DNA from: Nocardioides yefusunii
GTDB taxonomy: Bacteria > Actinomycetota > Actinomycetes > Propionibacteriales > Nocardioidaceae
Assembly: GCF_004014875.1 (NCBI RefSeq)
Contig: NZ_CP034929.1
Location: 3,038,001 to 3,102,000, forward strand
DNA length: 64,000 nt
Direction: 5' to 3'
Part shown: in pieces, positions 27,324-35,616 of the stretch
How the letters are laid out: every line of letters starts with the position of its first letter
Numbering within the stretch: position 1 is the first letter of the stretch
Notes under the pieces: generated by a model
Seen by the model: only the letters and a program-made list of their open reading frames with translations
Told to the model about the DNA's origin: nothing
Databases searched by the model: none
Position numbers and translations under genes: made by a program

Positions 27324-29690
27324 ATGCAAGTTGTCACAATGGAATGCGTGTCGACCGACCTCACCTCCGCTGCGCCCGCCGGACGCACCCGTGACGTCGT
27401 CGAACGACTCGCCGCAGCCCCCGGTCGGGAGGGACGGCTCCGCCACCTCGAAGTCCTTCCTGCACGTCAGGAGAGCACGGCGGACTGGCCGGCCTGGGCC
27501 CATCCGGTCCTCACCAGCGCCTTCGGACGACGTGGCGTGCAGCGGCCCTGGCTGCACCAGGTGATCGCTGCTGATGCCGCTCACCACGGACAGTCGGTGG
27601 TACTGGCCACCGGCACCGCGTCGGGCAAGTCGTTGGCCTACCAACTCCCGACGCTCTCCGCCGTGCTGGAGGCGCGCGGCACCCGCGGCGAACGCGGCGC
27701 GACGGTCCTCTACCTGGCCCCCACCAAGGCGCTGGCCCACGACCAGGCCGCCTCGCTGCTCGCGCTCGACAGCGACGTCCGCCTCACGACGCACGACGGC
27801 GACTCCTCGCGCGAACTGCGCGACTGGGCCCGCGACCACGGCGAGTACCTGCTCACCAACCCCGACATGCTGCACCGTTCGCTGCTGCCGGGCCACCAGC
27901 GCTGGGCGAAGTTCTTCGCGAAGCTGCGCTACGTCGTCATCGACGAGGGCCACCACTACCGAGGTGTCTTCGGGGCACACGTCGCCCAGGTGATGCGGCG
28001 TCTGCGCCGGGTCGCGGCGATGTACGGCGCCGAGCCGACCTTCTTCGTGTGCTCGGCGACGATGGCCGAACCCGAGGTCTCCGCCCGACGCCTCACCGGC
28101 GTCGACTGCGTCCCCGTCACCACCGATCATTCCCCTCGAGGCGCCGTCCACATCGGATTGTGGGAGCCGCCTTTGACGCCGCACACCGGAGAGAACGGTG
28201 CTCCCGTACGGCGTGCGGCGTCCACGGAGACCTCCGACCTGCTCGCCGACCTCGTCGCCGAGGGGGTCCCGACGTTGGCGTTCGTGCGTTCGCGCCGCGG
28301 CGTCGAACACGTCGCGGTGCGGGCCAAGGAACTCCTCGCCGAGGTCGACCCGACGCTGCCCGGACAGGTCGCGGCCTACCGCGGCGGCTACCTGCCCGAG
28401 GAACGACGCGCCCTGGAGGCAGCCCTGCGCGAGGGCCGGCTGACTGGGCTCGCGGCGACCAACGCGCTCGAGCTCGGCATCGACGTCAACGGTCTCGACG
28501 CGGTGCTGATCGCTGGTTTCCCCGGCACCCGGGCCGCGATGTGGCAGCAGATCGGGCGGGCCGGACGTCAGGGTCAGGACGCGTTGGCGGTGCTGGTGGC
28601 CCGCGACGACCCGATGGACACCTTCCTGGTGGCGCACCCCGAGGCGTTGCTCGGTGCGCCGGTGGAGGCCAACGTTTTCGACACCGACAACCATTACGTC
28701 CTGGCCCCGCACCTGTGCTGCGCCGCCCACGAGGCGCCGTTGACCGAGGCCGACCTGCAGGTCTTCGGACCCCAGGCCCGCACGGTGGTCGACGGACTGA
28801 CCGACGCGGGGCTGCTGCGTCGTCGTCCGAAGGGGTGGTTCTGGACCGATCGGGCTCGCCCGGGCGACCACGTCGACATCCGTGGCGCCGGCGGCGCGCA
28901 GGTCTCGTTGGTGGAGGCCGAGTCGGGTCGCGTCGTCGGGACCGTCGACGGCGGTTCGTCGCACTCCACCGCGCATCCGGGCGCGATCTACCTGCACCGT
29001 GGCGAGACCTGGCAGGTGGAGGAGCTCGACCTGGAGCACGACGTCGCTGTGATGCGTCGGGTGCAGGTGGAGTTCTCCACCCAGGCCCGGGAGAGCACCG
29101 AGATCGAGATCGTGAACGAGCGTGCACACCGCTACTGGGGCGAGTGTCGTCTCTCGTTCGGTGAGGTCGACGTGACCCACCAGGTGGTCTCCTACCTGAC
29201 CCGACGCCAGCCGTCCGGTGACGTGGTCGCCGAGACCCCGCTCGACCTCCCTGAACGCACCCTGCGCACCACTGCAGTGTGGTGGCAGGTCCCCGACGAC
29301 CTGCTCGCCGACGCCGGGCTGGAGACCGTCGACCTTCCGGGTGCGGCGCACGCGGCCGAGCACTGTTCGATCGGCCTGTTGCCGCTCTTCGCGACCTGCG
29401 ACCGCTGGGACATCGGCGGCGTCTCCACCGCCCGCCACCCCGACACCGGTGTGCTGACCGTCTTCGTGCACGACGGGCACCCGGGTGGCGCGGGGTTCGC
29501 GGAGCGGGGTTACGCGACCGCGGAGACGTGGTTGCGGGCGACGCGGAAGGCGATCGCGGCATGCGAGTGCGCCGAAGGCTGCCCCTCGTGCGTGCAGTCG
29601 CCCAAGTGCGGCAACCAGAACAATCCCTTGGACAAGCACGCCGCGATCCGGCTGCTCGACGTGTTGTTGGCCGGCGCTCCGCGCGTGTGA
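27324..29690 (+). CDS. DEGH-box superfamily 2 helicase with C-terminal zinc cluster
   Basis: About 788 residues; ATG at 27324 chosen because AGGGG lies nine bases before it (a TTG six bases earlier is possible). Helicase motifs in order: GTASGKS (I), [11 protein letters not shown] (Ia), VVIDEGHHY (II), CSATMAEP (III), [18 protein letters not shown] (V), [11 protein letters not shown] (VI). A C-terminal region of the DUF1998 type has the cluster [18 protein letters not shown]. This matches the MrfA-like repair helicases and the actinobacterial 'helicase/secretion neighborhood' helicase found beside tad genes. DNA repair rather than secretion is the likelier job. It is divergent from bldG. Its stop lies in a 21-base tandem repeat. 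Confidence 0.9.
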   Translation: MQVVTMECVSTDLTSAAPAGRTRDVVERLAAAPGREGRLRHLEVLPARQESTADWPAWAHPVLTSAFGRRGVQRPWLHQVIAADAAHHGQSVVLATGTASGKSLAYQLPTLSAVLEARGTRGERGATVLYLAPTKALAHDQAASLLALDSDVRLTTHDGDSSRELRDWARDHGEYLLTNPDMLHRSLLPGHQRWAKFFAKLRYVVIDEGHHYRGVFGAHVAQVMRRLRRVAAMYGAEPTFFVCSATMAEPEVSARRLTGVDCVPVTTDHSPRGAVHIGLWEPPLTPHTGENGAPVRRAASTETSDLLADLVAEGVPTLAFVRSRRGVEHVAVRAKELLAEVDPTLPGQVAAYRGGYLPEERRALEAALREGRLTGLAATNALELGIDVNGLDAVLIAGFPGTRAAMWQQIGRAGRQGQDALAVLVARDDPMDTFLVAHPEALLGAPVEANVFDTDNHYVLAPHLCCAAHEAPLTEADLQVFGPQARTVVDGLTDAGLLRRRPKGWFWTDRARPGDHVDIRGAGGAQVSLVEAESGRVVGTVDGGSSHSTAHPGAIYLHRGETWQVEELDLEHDVAVMRRVQVEFSTQARESTEIEIVNERAHRYWGECRLSFGEVDVTHQVVSYLTRRQPSGDVVAETPLDLPERTLRTTAVWWQVPDDLLADAGLETVDLPGAAHAAEHCSIGLLPLFATCDRWDIGGVSTARHPDTGVLTVFVHDGHPGGAGFAERGYATAETWLRATRKAIAACECAEGCPSCVQSPKCGNQNNPLDKHAAIRLLDVLLAGAPRV

Positions 29691-29736
29691 ATGAGCGCTC
29701 CGCGCGTGTGACTGAGCCCGTCGTGCGTGTGAGTCG
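29674..29736. repeat. 21-base tandem repeat, three copies, at helicase/tadE junction
   Basis: Copies at 29674-29694, 29695-29715 (one difference) and 29716-29736 (diverged); core CTCCGCGCGTGTGA. The first copy contains the helicase stop. Read on the minus strand the unit is a 7-residue HARSAxS repeat in frame with the TadE-like gene. Confidence 0.85.
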
Positions 29737-30095
29737 GCGAGGCCGGCGCGGGCTGCCGCTCTCACCTCGGTGCGGCTGAGCGCGGCCACCCACCCCGGGA
29801 CCTCGACCACGACGTCGACCGTCACCTCGTCCGCCCCCGGAGCGCAGTTCGCGAGTCTGGCCCGGTTGGCCTCGGCGACCGGTGCTGCGGCGGCGCAGGC
29901 GTCGTCGCCGCTGACGAGGGCCTGCGCCGCAGCGAGCGCGGTCAGGTCGGCGGCGGCTTGGGCGAGCCGGTGGGTGTGGACCAGGACGGCCACCCCACCT
30001 GCTGCGAGAACCGACAGGCTGAGCACACCGACCATGGCGAGGGCGGCGAACGTGGCGGCACCGCGCTGGTCTTCTCCACGGACGACGCTCACCAC
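29691..30095 (-). CDS. TadE-like protein, stop codon lost (3' end undefined)
   Basis: Start ATG at 30095, overlapping the upstream TadE gene by seven bases. Residues 1-110 are recognisable: [47 protein letters not shown] is the membrane anchor of the Rv3654c-like TadE family, followed by [21 protein letters not shown] and VVVEVPG. After ARAGLADS the frame enters the 21-base repeat ([19 protein letters not shown]) and stays open, antisense to the helicase, down to base 26877. I therefore give only the recognisable part. The real end, or whether the gene still works, cannot be told. It would be a minor pseudopilin-like component. Confidence 0.6.
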
Positions 30096-30469
30096 GGGTT
30101 CGTCTCCTCCCGCGCTGCGACCGAGGTGGACGAGACCGTCACCGCCCCGGTGGAGAAGACCCCACCGGGCGGTGCGACGTCGGCGCTCACGGTGACGCGG
30201 ACGTACCCGCCCTCGTCACCGCCCTCGGCCCCGATCTCGACGCGGGCGCCGTCGGGGGCGATCCGCTCGGCCAACGTCACCGCGGTCGCCTCGTCCTCCC
30301 CACGCGCCAGCACCCGGGCTGCCTCACGCGCTGCGTCGACGGTGCGGAGCTGGGACGCCCCGACCGCCACGCACCAGACCAGCCCGACGGTGACGGCTGC
30401 CAGCAACGGCATCACCATCGCGGCTTCGGCGGTGACCGCGCCGCGCTCCCCACGCGCATGCTTCCCCAC
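30089..30469 (-). CDS. TadE family pilus protein
   Basis: 126 residues. [24 protein letters not shown] is the TadE N-terminal signature (Glu five residues after the Gly, then a membrane helix). The rest is a short extracytoplasmic beta-rich part ([14 protein letters not shown]). TadE proteins are pseudopilins processed like Flp pilin and needed to assemble the Tad pilus. Located 24 bases after the DUF4244 gene and overlapping the next TadE-like gene, so co-transcribed. Confidence 0.85.
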   Translation of the reverse strand: MGKHARGERGAVTAEAAMVMPLLAAVTVGLVWCVAVGASQLRTVDAAREAARVLARGEDEATAVTLAERIAPDGARVEIGAEGGDEGGYVRVTVSADVAPPGGVFSTGAVTVSSTSVAAREETNPW

Positions 30470-30493
30470 GACCTGTCCCTCTCGACGGCGTCG

Positions 30494-30691
30494 TCAGCCG
30501 ACGCCGAGCAGCGACAGGACGTGGTCGAACAGGGTGGTGAGCAGCTTGTCGCCGAACCCGCCCACGACCATGGCGTAGAGCACCCCCGCCAAGCCGGCCC
30601 CGGCCGCGGTTCCGACCGCGTACTCGGCGGTGGTGATGCCGCGCTGGTCGTCACCCTTGTCCCGACGACGACCCATGAAACGTTCCTTCAT
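30494..30691 (-). CDS. DUF4244 small pilin-like protein
   Basis: 65 residues from the ATG at 30691 (AGAGGGG upstream); an ATG five codons in is also possible. DDQRGITTAEYAVGTAAGAGLAGVLYAMV has the Gly-x-x-x-x-Glu-Tyr layout of Flp-type prepilins, with cleavage expected after the Gly of QRG. A second short hydrophobic end follows (LFDHVLSLLGVG). It occupies the major-pilin place in actinobacterial tad clusters. No prepilin peptidase gene is in the window. The upstream insertion separates it from tadC. Confidence 0.85.
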   Translation of the reverse strand: MKERFMGRRRDKGDDQRGITTAEYAVGTAAGAGLAGVLYAMVVGGFGDKLLTTLFDHVLSLLGVG

Positions 30692-30882
30692 CTCTGCCCC
30701 TCTCGTGTCCCCGGCCCGGTGCCGGCGGTGTGACCACCGTCGTGGGCGGGAGCGGGATGCGGACGAGAGGCCGTCTCCGCCTGTGAGCAGCGGTTCGGCG
30801 AAGGGCGACGGGAGGGACCTGTGCACGCGGGGCGGCAGCATCCGCTCTGGGCGCACCTTGGGGCGGGCTCGGGCGCGACGAA

Positions 30883-30923
30883 ACAGTTCTGGCCGCCCAC
30901 GCAGGGTGGGCGACCAGAACTGT
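30883..30923 (-). terminator. Hairpin between inserted lipoprotein and pilin gene
   Basis: ACAGTTCTGG and CCAGAACTGT arms, extended inward by CGCCCAC/GTGGGCG around small bulges. It lies 47 bases after the lipoprotein stop on the minus strand and should separate it from the pilin gene. Confidence 0.65.
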
Positions 30924-30969
30924 CATGAACTTCGTCGAGCGCGGCACCGCCTCATTCGCTCGGCACGGC

Positions 30970-31398
30970 TCAGTCGAAGATGGTCACCAACGTGACCTCC
31001 ACGTCCTCGTGCACAGCACGATGGGCACTGGCCTTCCAGCGACCTTCACGTGACTTTGCCGTCCCGCGGTCCTTCTCCACCACCCACTCCGGCCCCAACA
31101 TCGCCAAAGCGTCCTCTGGAGAGATCTCCGGGCTCGCCCGCACGGACACAGCCGTCAGGGGATCGCCATCGGCGCATTCGAGGTCACGGCCGACTTCTCC
31201 GGTACGCACTTCTGCCAGCGGTTCGGCGATCTCTGCCAGCTGTCCGTACTCGGACTCAGCGCGCTCTTGGCAACGCTCGTACTGCTCAGCTGCCCGCGCC
31301 TGCTCCGACGCGGGATCGCCATCTGCCGCGTTGCTGCATGCCATGGCTCCGAGGAGCAGTCCCGCCACCACAGATCCCCGCGCAAGGCGGCCGATCAT
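30970..31398 (-). CDS. Small lipoprotein inserted in the tad cluster
   Basis: 142 residues. Signal peptide with lipobox LLLGAMAC (Cys21). The mature part is acidic and helical at first (ERCQERAESEYGQLAEIAEPL), then has GRDLECADGD and a strand-rich end (VEVTLVTIFD). Two Cys residues outside the lipobox may pair. Not recognised. It sits between tadC and the pilin gene, where the common actinobacterial arrangement has none. Its ATG overlaps the stop of the frameshifted remnant upstream (ATGA). G+C looks lower than in its neighbours. Confidence 0.6.
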   Translation of the reverse strand: MIGRLARGSVVAGLLLGAMACSNAADGDPASEQARAAEQYERCQERAESEYGQLAEIAEPLAEVRTGEVGRDLECADGDPLTAVSVRASPEISPEDALAMLGPEWVVEKDRGTAKSREGRWKASAHRAVHEDVEVTLVTIFD

Positions 31399-31621
31399 CG
31401 CGGAGACTCAACGACACTCAACGCACCGATGGGCCGGTTCGGCGACCATCCGACCTGCGTTGCAACGTCCAGGATCTTCGCGTTGGCGTCCAGCGCCCCA
31501 CGTCATGGGCGTCCGGGGCTGAATCAGGCGTGACCGGCTGCAGTGCCAAGTTCCCGTCAGATTCATGCGACGCAACGTACGGACACTCCTCGTTGGCATC
31601 AACCACCAAAGAGGGGATCAC
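31395..31621 (-). pseudogene. Frameshifted gene remnant coupled to the lipoprotein
   Basis: A frame from GTG 31621 reads VIPSLVVDANEECPYVAS... and ...VTPDSAPDAHDV. Near 31491-31503 a one-base change of frame would continue it as GALDANAKILDVATQVGW and on to SVVESPR, ending at a TGA (31395-31397) that overlaps the lipoprotein ATG in an ATGA. The downstream frame has no start of its own. Codon choice and the coupled stop suggest a real gene that has lost frame. About 74 residues in total; no similarity recognised. The 128 bases further up to tadC show nothing. Confidence 0.4.
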
Positions 31622-31749
31622 GTTTCAAGGAACGAATGCCCTCCATGCAGCAGGTCAGATTGCGGTATTGACGCTCACCGTGGGCGCCCCACCCAGCATC
31701 CACTTGAGTCGGACCCCACGAGTTGCCAGAGGACGTGCAGAAGTCGACC

Positions 31750-32325
31750 TCACCCCCTCAACAACCCCGATGCCATCCCTGCGATGAGCGGCACGATCCC
31801 GAGCAGCACGAACGCGGGCAGCAGGCAGACCCCGAGCGGGACGGCAGCCCTCACCCCGACGCTGCGGGCCCGGTCCTCGTGCGCGGCGCGCTGCTCCTCG
31901 GCCAGGTCGTCGGCGAGGACGTCGAGCGTCCTCACCACGGACGCACCGGTGCGGGCGCTGCGGGCCAACGCCCGTCCGACCTTGGCCAGGTGGTCGTCGA
32001 GTGCGTCCCACGTGCGTTCGGGGTCGGCGCCACGTTCCACCGCCTCCGCGGCGCCCCGCAGCGGCGCGGCACCGGGTGAGGGCAGGGCGTCGCAGGCGGC
32101 GAGGACGGCCTGCGGGACGGGCGCTCCGGAGCGGACTCCGAGCGCGACCAGTCCGACGAGGTGCGGGAGGTCGTCCTGCCTCGCGTCCTTCCGTCGACGT
32201 TCCTCGGCGCGCGTCCGACTCCTCATCGGCCGCGACGGCACGCGTGACAGCGACAGCGGCGCGGGGCGGGCCGGGAGCAGCAGCGCCACCGCGCACCCGA
32301 GCAGCACCGCCACCAGGCCACTCAT
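31750..32325 (-). CDS. tadC: Type II/IV secretion inner-membrane protein TadC
   Basis: 191 residues, ATG at 32325 in an ATGA overlap with tadB. One N-terminal hydrophobic segment, then the T2SSF domain: LPHLVGLVALGVRSGAPVPQAVLAAC, RTWDALDDHLAKVGRALARSARTGASVVRTLDVLADDLAEEQR, and a C-terminal helix pair (PLGVCLLPAFVLLGIVPLIAGMASGLL). Short, as in actinobacterial homologues. With TadB it forms the membrane platform turned by the TadA ATPase. Confidence 0.87.
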   Translation of the reverse strand: MSGLVAVLLGCAVALLLPARPAPLSLSRVPSRPMRSRTRAEERRRKDARQDDLPHLVGLVALGVRSGAPVPQAVLAACDALPSPGAAPLRGAAEAVERGADPERTWDALDDHLAKVGRALARSARTGASVVRTLDVLADDLAEEQRAAHEDRARSVGVRAAVPLGVCLLPAFVLLGIVPLIAGMASGLLRG

Positions 32326-33137
32326 GCCGCACCTGTCGCGACGGAGCGGGCGATCCGGTCGATCCACGCCGTCCCGCACTGCAGCAGGGTGACGCCGAGC
32401 AGCACCACCAGCGCGCCGGGCCGGGAGCCCACGAAGGCAACCACTCCGTCGACGCTGAGAGCGGCGACTCCGAGGGCGATCACCGGCAGCAGCACCAGGA
32501 GCCGGGCGGTGGATCGGGCCGAGGCCAGTTCGGAGGCCACCAGACGTGCGGTCCGGCGGTCCGCTCGCAGCCCGTCGCCGACCCGCACCAGTGCGTCGGC
32601 CAAGCCGCTGCCCTGCTGTTCGGCGATCTGCCAGGCCGCTGCGACCAGTCGGTGGGCGCGGACTCCGGTGTGACGCAACGCCTGAGCAGTGTCGGTGCCG
32701 ACCTCCGCTGCCCGAGCAGCCGGAAGCAGCAGTGCGTCGACACGTGCGGCCGAGCGCAACGCATCCGCGGGCAGACGTCCGGCGCGGAGTTCGTCGACGA
32801 GCACGCCGCACGCCTCGAACGCCCGGGCGTCCTGCGCGTGCAGCTCGTCCGTGGCACGACGGGCGGCACGCCCACGCAGCGCCGAGATCCCGACGACGAC
32901 GGCGAGCCCCGCCCCGAGCGGACCGGCCCATGCCGCGACCGCCACCGCAGCCAGGACGACGACGGACCCGCCGAGCCGGGCACGCGTTCCCGTGGCCGCG
33001 CCGCCGCTCCCCGGGGACTCCTTGCCGTGCGACGCGAACGCCGACGAGGAAGTCGCCGGGCCGATCAACGCCACGACCGCGAGCCCGGCCAACCCAGCGC
33101 TCAGCCATGCAGCCAGCCCACCTGCTCCGACGCTCAC
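32322..33137 (-). CDS. tadB: Type II/IV secretion inner-membrane protein TadB
   Basis: 271 residues. N-terminal helices (GLAAWLSAGLAGLAVVALIG, SVVVLAAVAVAAWAGPLGAGLAVVVGIS), then the T2SSF cytoplasmic domain FEACGVLVDELRAGRLPADALRSA, QQGSGLADALVRVGDGLRADRR, and two C-terminal helices (LLVLLPVIALGVAAL and GALVVLLGVTLLQ). Platform protein of the pilus machine. Start overlaps the tadA stop by four bases and its stop overlaps tadC. Confidence 0.87.
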   Translation of the reverse strand: MSVGAGGLAAWLSAGLAGLAVVALIGPATSSSAFASHGKESPGSGGAATGTRARLGGSVVVLAAVAVAAWAGPLGAGLAVVVGISALRGRAARRATDELHAQDARAFEACGVLVDELRAGRLPADALRSAARVDALLLPAARAAEVGTDTAQALRHTGVRAHRLVAAAWQIAEQQGSGLADALVRVGDGLRADRRTARLVASELASARSTARLLVLLPVIALGVAALSVDGVVAFVGSRPGALVVLLGVTLLQCGTAWIDRIARSVATGAA

Positions 33138-34315
33138 CGGCGTCCCGCCAGCAGCGCCGCCAACCGCTGAGCCCCCGGCCCCTCGACCACGCCCCCGTCG
33201 GCGCCGAACTCCAGCGCCGGCACGGCGACCGCATGCCCGTCGGGTCCGGTGGCTCGTCCGAGCACCGCGACCTGGGCGAGACGCCGTCGTCCGTCGCCGT
33301 CGCGCACGACGTGCAGGACCACGTCGACCGCGGCCAGGGTCTGGGCCGCGACGGCCTGCGGCCCCAACCCGGCTGGGGCGGCGAGCGCTTCGATCCGGGC
33401 CATCACCTGGGTGGCGGCATTGGCATGCAACGTCCCGCAGCCGCCCTCATGACCGGTGTTCATCGCCGCGAGCAGGTCGAGGACCTCCACGCCTCGAACC
33501 TCCCCGAGAACGAGTCGGTCAGGGCGCATCCGCAGTGCCTGACGCACCAGGGTGTGGAGGTCGACGGCACCGCTGCCCTCGACGTTCTCGCCGCGCGCCT
33601 CCAGCCCGACGACGTGCGGATGGTCGGGCCGCAGCTCGGAGGAGTCCTCGACCACGACGATCCGTTCGGCGTCCGGCACCTCCGAGAGCATCGTCGCCAG
33701 GAGCGTCGTCTTCCCGGTGCCGGTGCCTCCGGAGACGAGGAACCCGAGTCGGGCCGCCACCACCTCACGCACCACCCGGGCTGCGACCGGCGAGAGCATC
33801 CGGGTGCGGCTGAGGTCGTCGATGCTGAACGAACGGTGCCGCGGAACCCGCAGCGAGATCGCGGTGCCGGGGCGCGCGACGGGCGCGAGCACCGCATGGC
33901 AGCGGGTGCCGTCGGGCAGGCGGACGTCGCACCACCAGGCCGCGTCGTCGAGTCGGCGTCCGCCGAGCGCGGCAAGGCGTTGGGCGAGGCGGCGCACCTG
34001 TGCCTCGTCGTCGAGGACGACGTCGGTGGCTTCGGGGCCGCGTCCCCGGTCCACGCGGACGACGCCGGGACCGTTGACCAGGACGTCGGTGACGGCCGGG
34101 TCGTCAACGAGCGGTTGCAGCGGCCCCAGCCCGACGGTCTCCCGCAGCACCCGTGCATGCACGGCCGCGACGACGTCGGCGGAGACCGGATGTCCACGAC
34201 GCCGCAACGCCTCGGCGACCCGTTGCGGGGTGACGGGTGCAGCGGCCACCTCCGCACGCAGCGCGTCGAAGTCGGCCGCATCGAAGTCAGCGGCACCGAG
34301 TCCGAGCGTGGTCAT
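33134..34315 (-). CDS. tadA: Tad secretion ATPase (TadA/CpaF family)
   Basis: 393 residues from the ATG at 34315 (ATGA overlap with the CpaE-like gene). The N-terminal domain has an AADFD-AADFD duplication near residue 8. The ATPase core has VDRGRGPEATDVVLDDEAQVRRLAQRLAA, Walker A GGTGTGKTT, VVVEDSSELRPDHPHVV (Asp box), LRMRPDRLVLGEVRG (Walker B) and the His box GGCGTLHANA. The hexameric motor drives pilin export on the cytoplasmic side. Matches the 'helicase/secretion neighborhood' ATPase family. Confidence 0.92.
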   Translation of the reverse strand: MTTLGLGAADFDAADFDALRAEVAAAPVTPQRVAEALRRRGHPVSADVVAAVHARVLRETVGLGPLQPLVDDPAVTDVLVNGPGVVRVDRGRGPEATDVVLDDEAQVRRLAQRLAALGGRRLDDAAWWCDVRLPDGTRCHAVLAPVARPGTAISLRVPRHRSFSIDDLSRTRMLSPVAARVVREVVAARLGFLVSGGTGTGKTTLLATMLSEVPDAERIVVVEDSSELRPDHPHVVGLEARGENVEGSGAVDLHTLVRQALRMRPDRLVLGEVRGVEVLDLLAAMNTGHEGGCGTLHANAATQVMARIEALAAPAGLGPQAVAAQTLAAVDVVLHVVRDGDGRRRLAQVAVLGRATGPDGHAVAVPALEFGADGGVVEGPGAQRLAALLAGRR

Positions 34316-35394
34316 CGGGCCCGCAGGTCGGTGAGGATCGCATCGCACGCACCGGTCAGTGGGGTGCGTCGGCCCCCGATCGGTCCGGCCCCGAGGTCGA
34401 CGGCCTCGTCGAGACGCCGGTCCTCACGCATCCGGTGGCTGACCTCGATCCCCACCGTGCGGGCGGCGACCGCGTCCGGCAAACCGTCGCCGCGCAGCAC
34501 CAAGCGTGTCTTCGGTCCTGGAGGCGAGAGGTCGTCGAGCACGGACCGCGCTGCAGCGAGCCCGAGGGCGCGCGGCCTGGTGAGCACCCAGGTCCGGTCG
34601 GCGACCCCGAACGTCTCCACGGCGAGGTCCCCGGCCCGGACGTCGAGATCGACGACGACGAGGTCGAACGCACCCCGCGCCACCTCGATCACGGTCCGCA
34701 GGACCCGCGCCGTGCACGGCAGTGCCGTGGTTCCGGTGCGCGATCGGCCGAGTACGGAGACGCCACGGTGACGGGGGAGCCCCTCGCGCAACGCAACCGG
34801 GGCGAGCACTCCCCCGACCCGGGTCACCTCGGCCCAGGTGAGCGCCCCTGACGCAGGATCTCGGGCGCCGAGCAGGAGCTCGGGCCGGGGGCCGCTTGGA
34901 TCGGGGTGGAGCAGGGCGACGGTGCCGCGGCCGGCAGCACGCAGGGCGAGGGCGGCGGCCAGCGTCGTCGTTCCCTCGCCGCCCCGGGCGCCCACCACCG
35001 CAACGACCCGCCCGGGTGGGCGCGGGTCTGCGACCGCGGCGAGCAACAACCCGAGCCGGTCGGCGTCCGACGGCGTGAGGACGGAGGCGATCCCGAGCCC
35101 GACGGCGGCCTGCACCGCTCCCGGACCGGACGTTCCCCTCCCCTGGACGACGTGGACGTGCGCCCGCGCCGGCGGCCGACGGGCAGCGAGCGGGACCAGG
35201 GCGTCGTCTCCGAGGAGGACCAGCGGCGCCCGGTTCCACAGCGTCGTCGCCTGTTCGGGGACGGCGTTCGCGACGGCGACGCCGTGCCCGGCGGCATGTC
35301 CTTGCACCCATCGCACGAGGTCGAGGTCTTCGCTGACCAGCAGCACGGCTCGGTCGAATCCCTGGTCGGCTCTCGGTTCGGCTACGGCTTCCAT
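34312..35394 (-). CDS. CpaE-like (MinD/ParA superfamily) protein of the tad cluster
   Basis: 360 residues from the ATG at 35394; longer reading adds unrelated sequence. Residues 1-120 form a receiver-like domain (AVLLVSEDLDLVRWVQGHA). The ATPase-like half follows: VVAVVGARGGEGTTTLAAALALRAA, DLVVVDLDVRAGDLA, LTRPRALGLAAARSVLDDL. The deviant Walker A normally reads KGGxGKT; here it is RGGEGTTT, lacking both signature Lys residues, as I recall for the mycobacterial septum-site protein Ssd (Rv3660c). It probably positions the machine rather than hydrolysing ATP normally. First gene of a tad operon with 4-base junctions. Confidence 0.85.
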   Translation of the reverse strand: MEAVAEPRADQGFDRAVLLVSEDLDLVRWVQGHAAGHGVAVANAVPEQATTLWNRAPLVLLGDDALVPLAARRPPARAHVHVVQGRGTSGPGAVQAAVGLGIASVLTPSDADRLGLLLAAVADPRPPGRVVAVVGARGGEGTTTLAAALALRAAGRGTVALLHPDPSGPRPELLLGARDPASGALTWAEVTRVGGVLAPVALREGLPRHRGVSVLGRSRTGTTALPCTARVLRTVIEVARGAFDLVVVDLDVRAGDLAVETFGVADRTWVLTRPRALGLAAARSVLDDLSPPGPKTRLVLRGDGLPDAVAARTVGIEVSHRMREDRRLDEAVDLGAGPIGGRRTPLTGACDAILTDLRAR

Positions 35395-35616
35395 GCCGGT
35401 GAGGGTGGCGTGGTCGGGCGAGACCGCGAGCAGTGGGCCGACGCAGCGGTGGAAAGAGTGCCCGACGACGGGTCCGGGGCCTCTCTGTGGACGTGCCCCG
35501 GCCCCGTTCTGACGCCAGTTCGGCGCTGACCAAGACAAGACACGTGTCTCATCGATAGCGATGAACTCGCCGCTCGGCCTCACCGCAAGCGGACCTCTCC
35601 CCCGTACGATGAGCCC
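35395..35616. promoter_or_regulatory. Divergent promoter region cpaE-like / HAD phosphatase
   Basis: Two adjacent perfect palindromes: AGACACGTGTCT (35538-35549) and TCATCG-ATAG-CGATGA (35549-35564), sharing one base. They lie about 150 bases before the tad operon and 55 before the HAD gene. Good candidates for operator sites controlling one or both directions. Confidence 0.5.

Noticed and set aside
26877..30095. A single 1,072-residue fusion of TadE-like and BldG-type domains
   Set aside because: The middle ~850 codons are antisense to the helicase and carry no conserved sequence; BldG has its own ribosome site and start at 27209. The open frame is a by-product of the repeat-caused stop loss.
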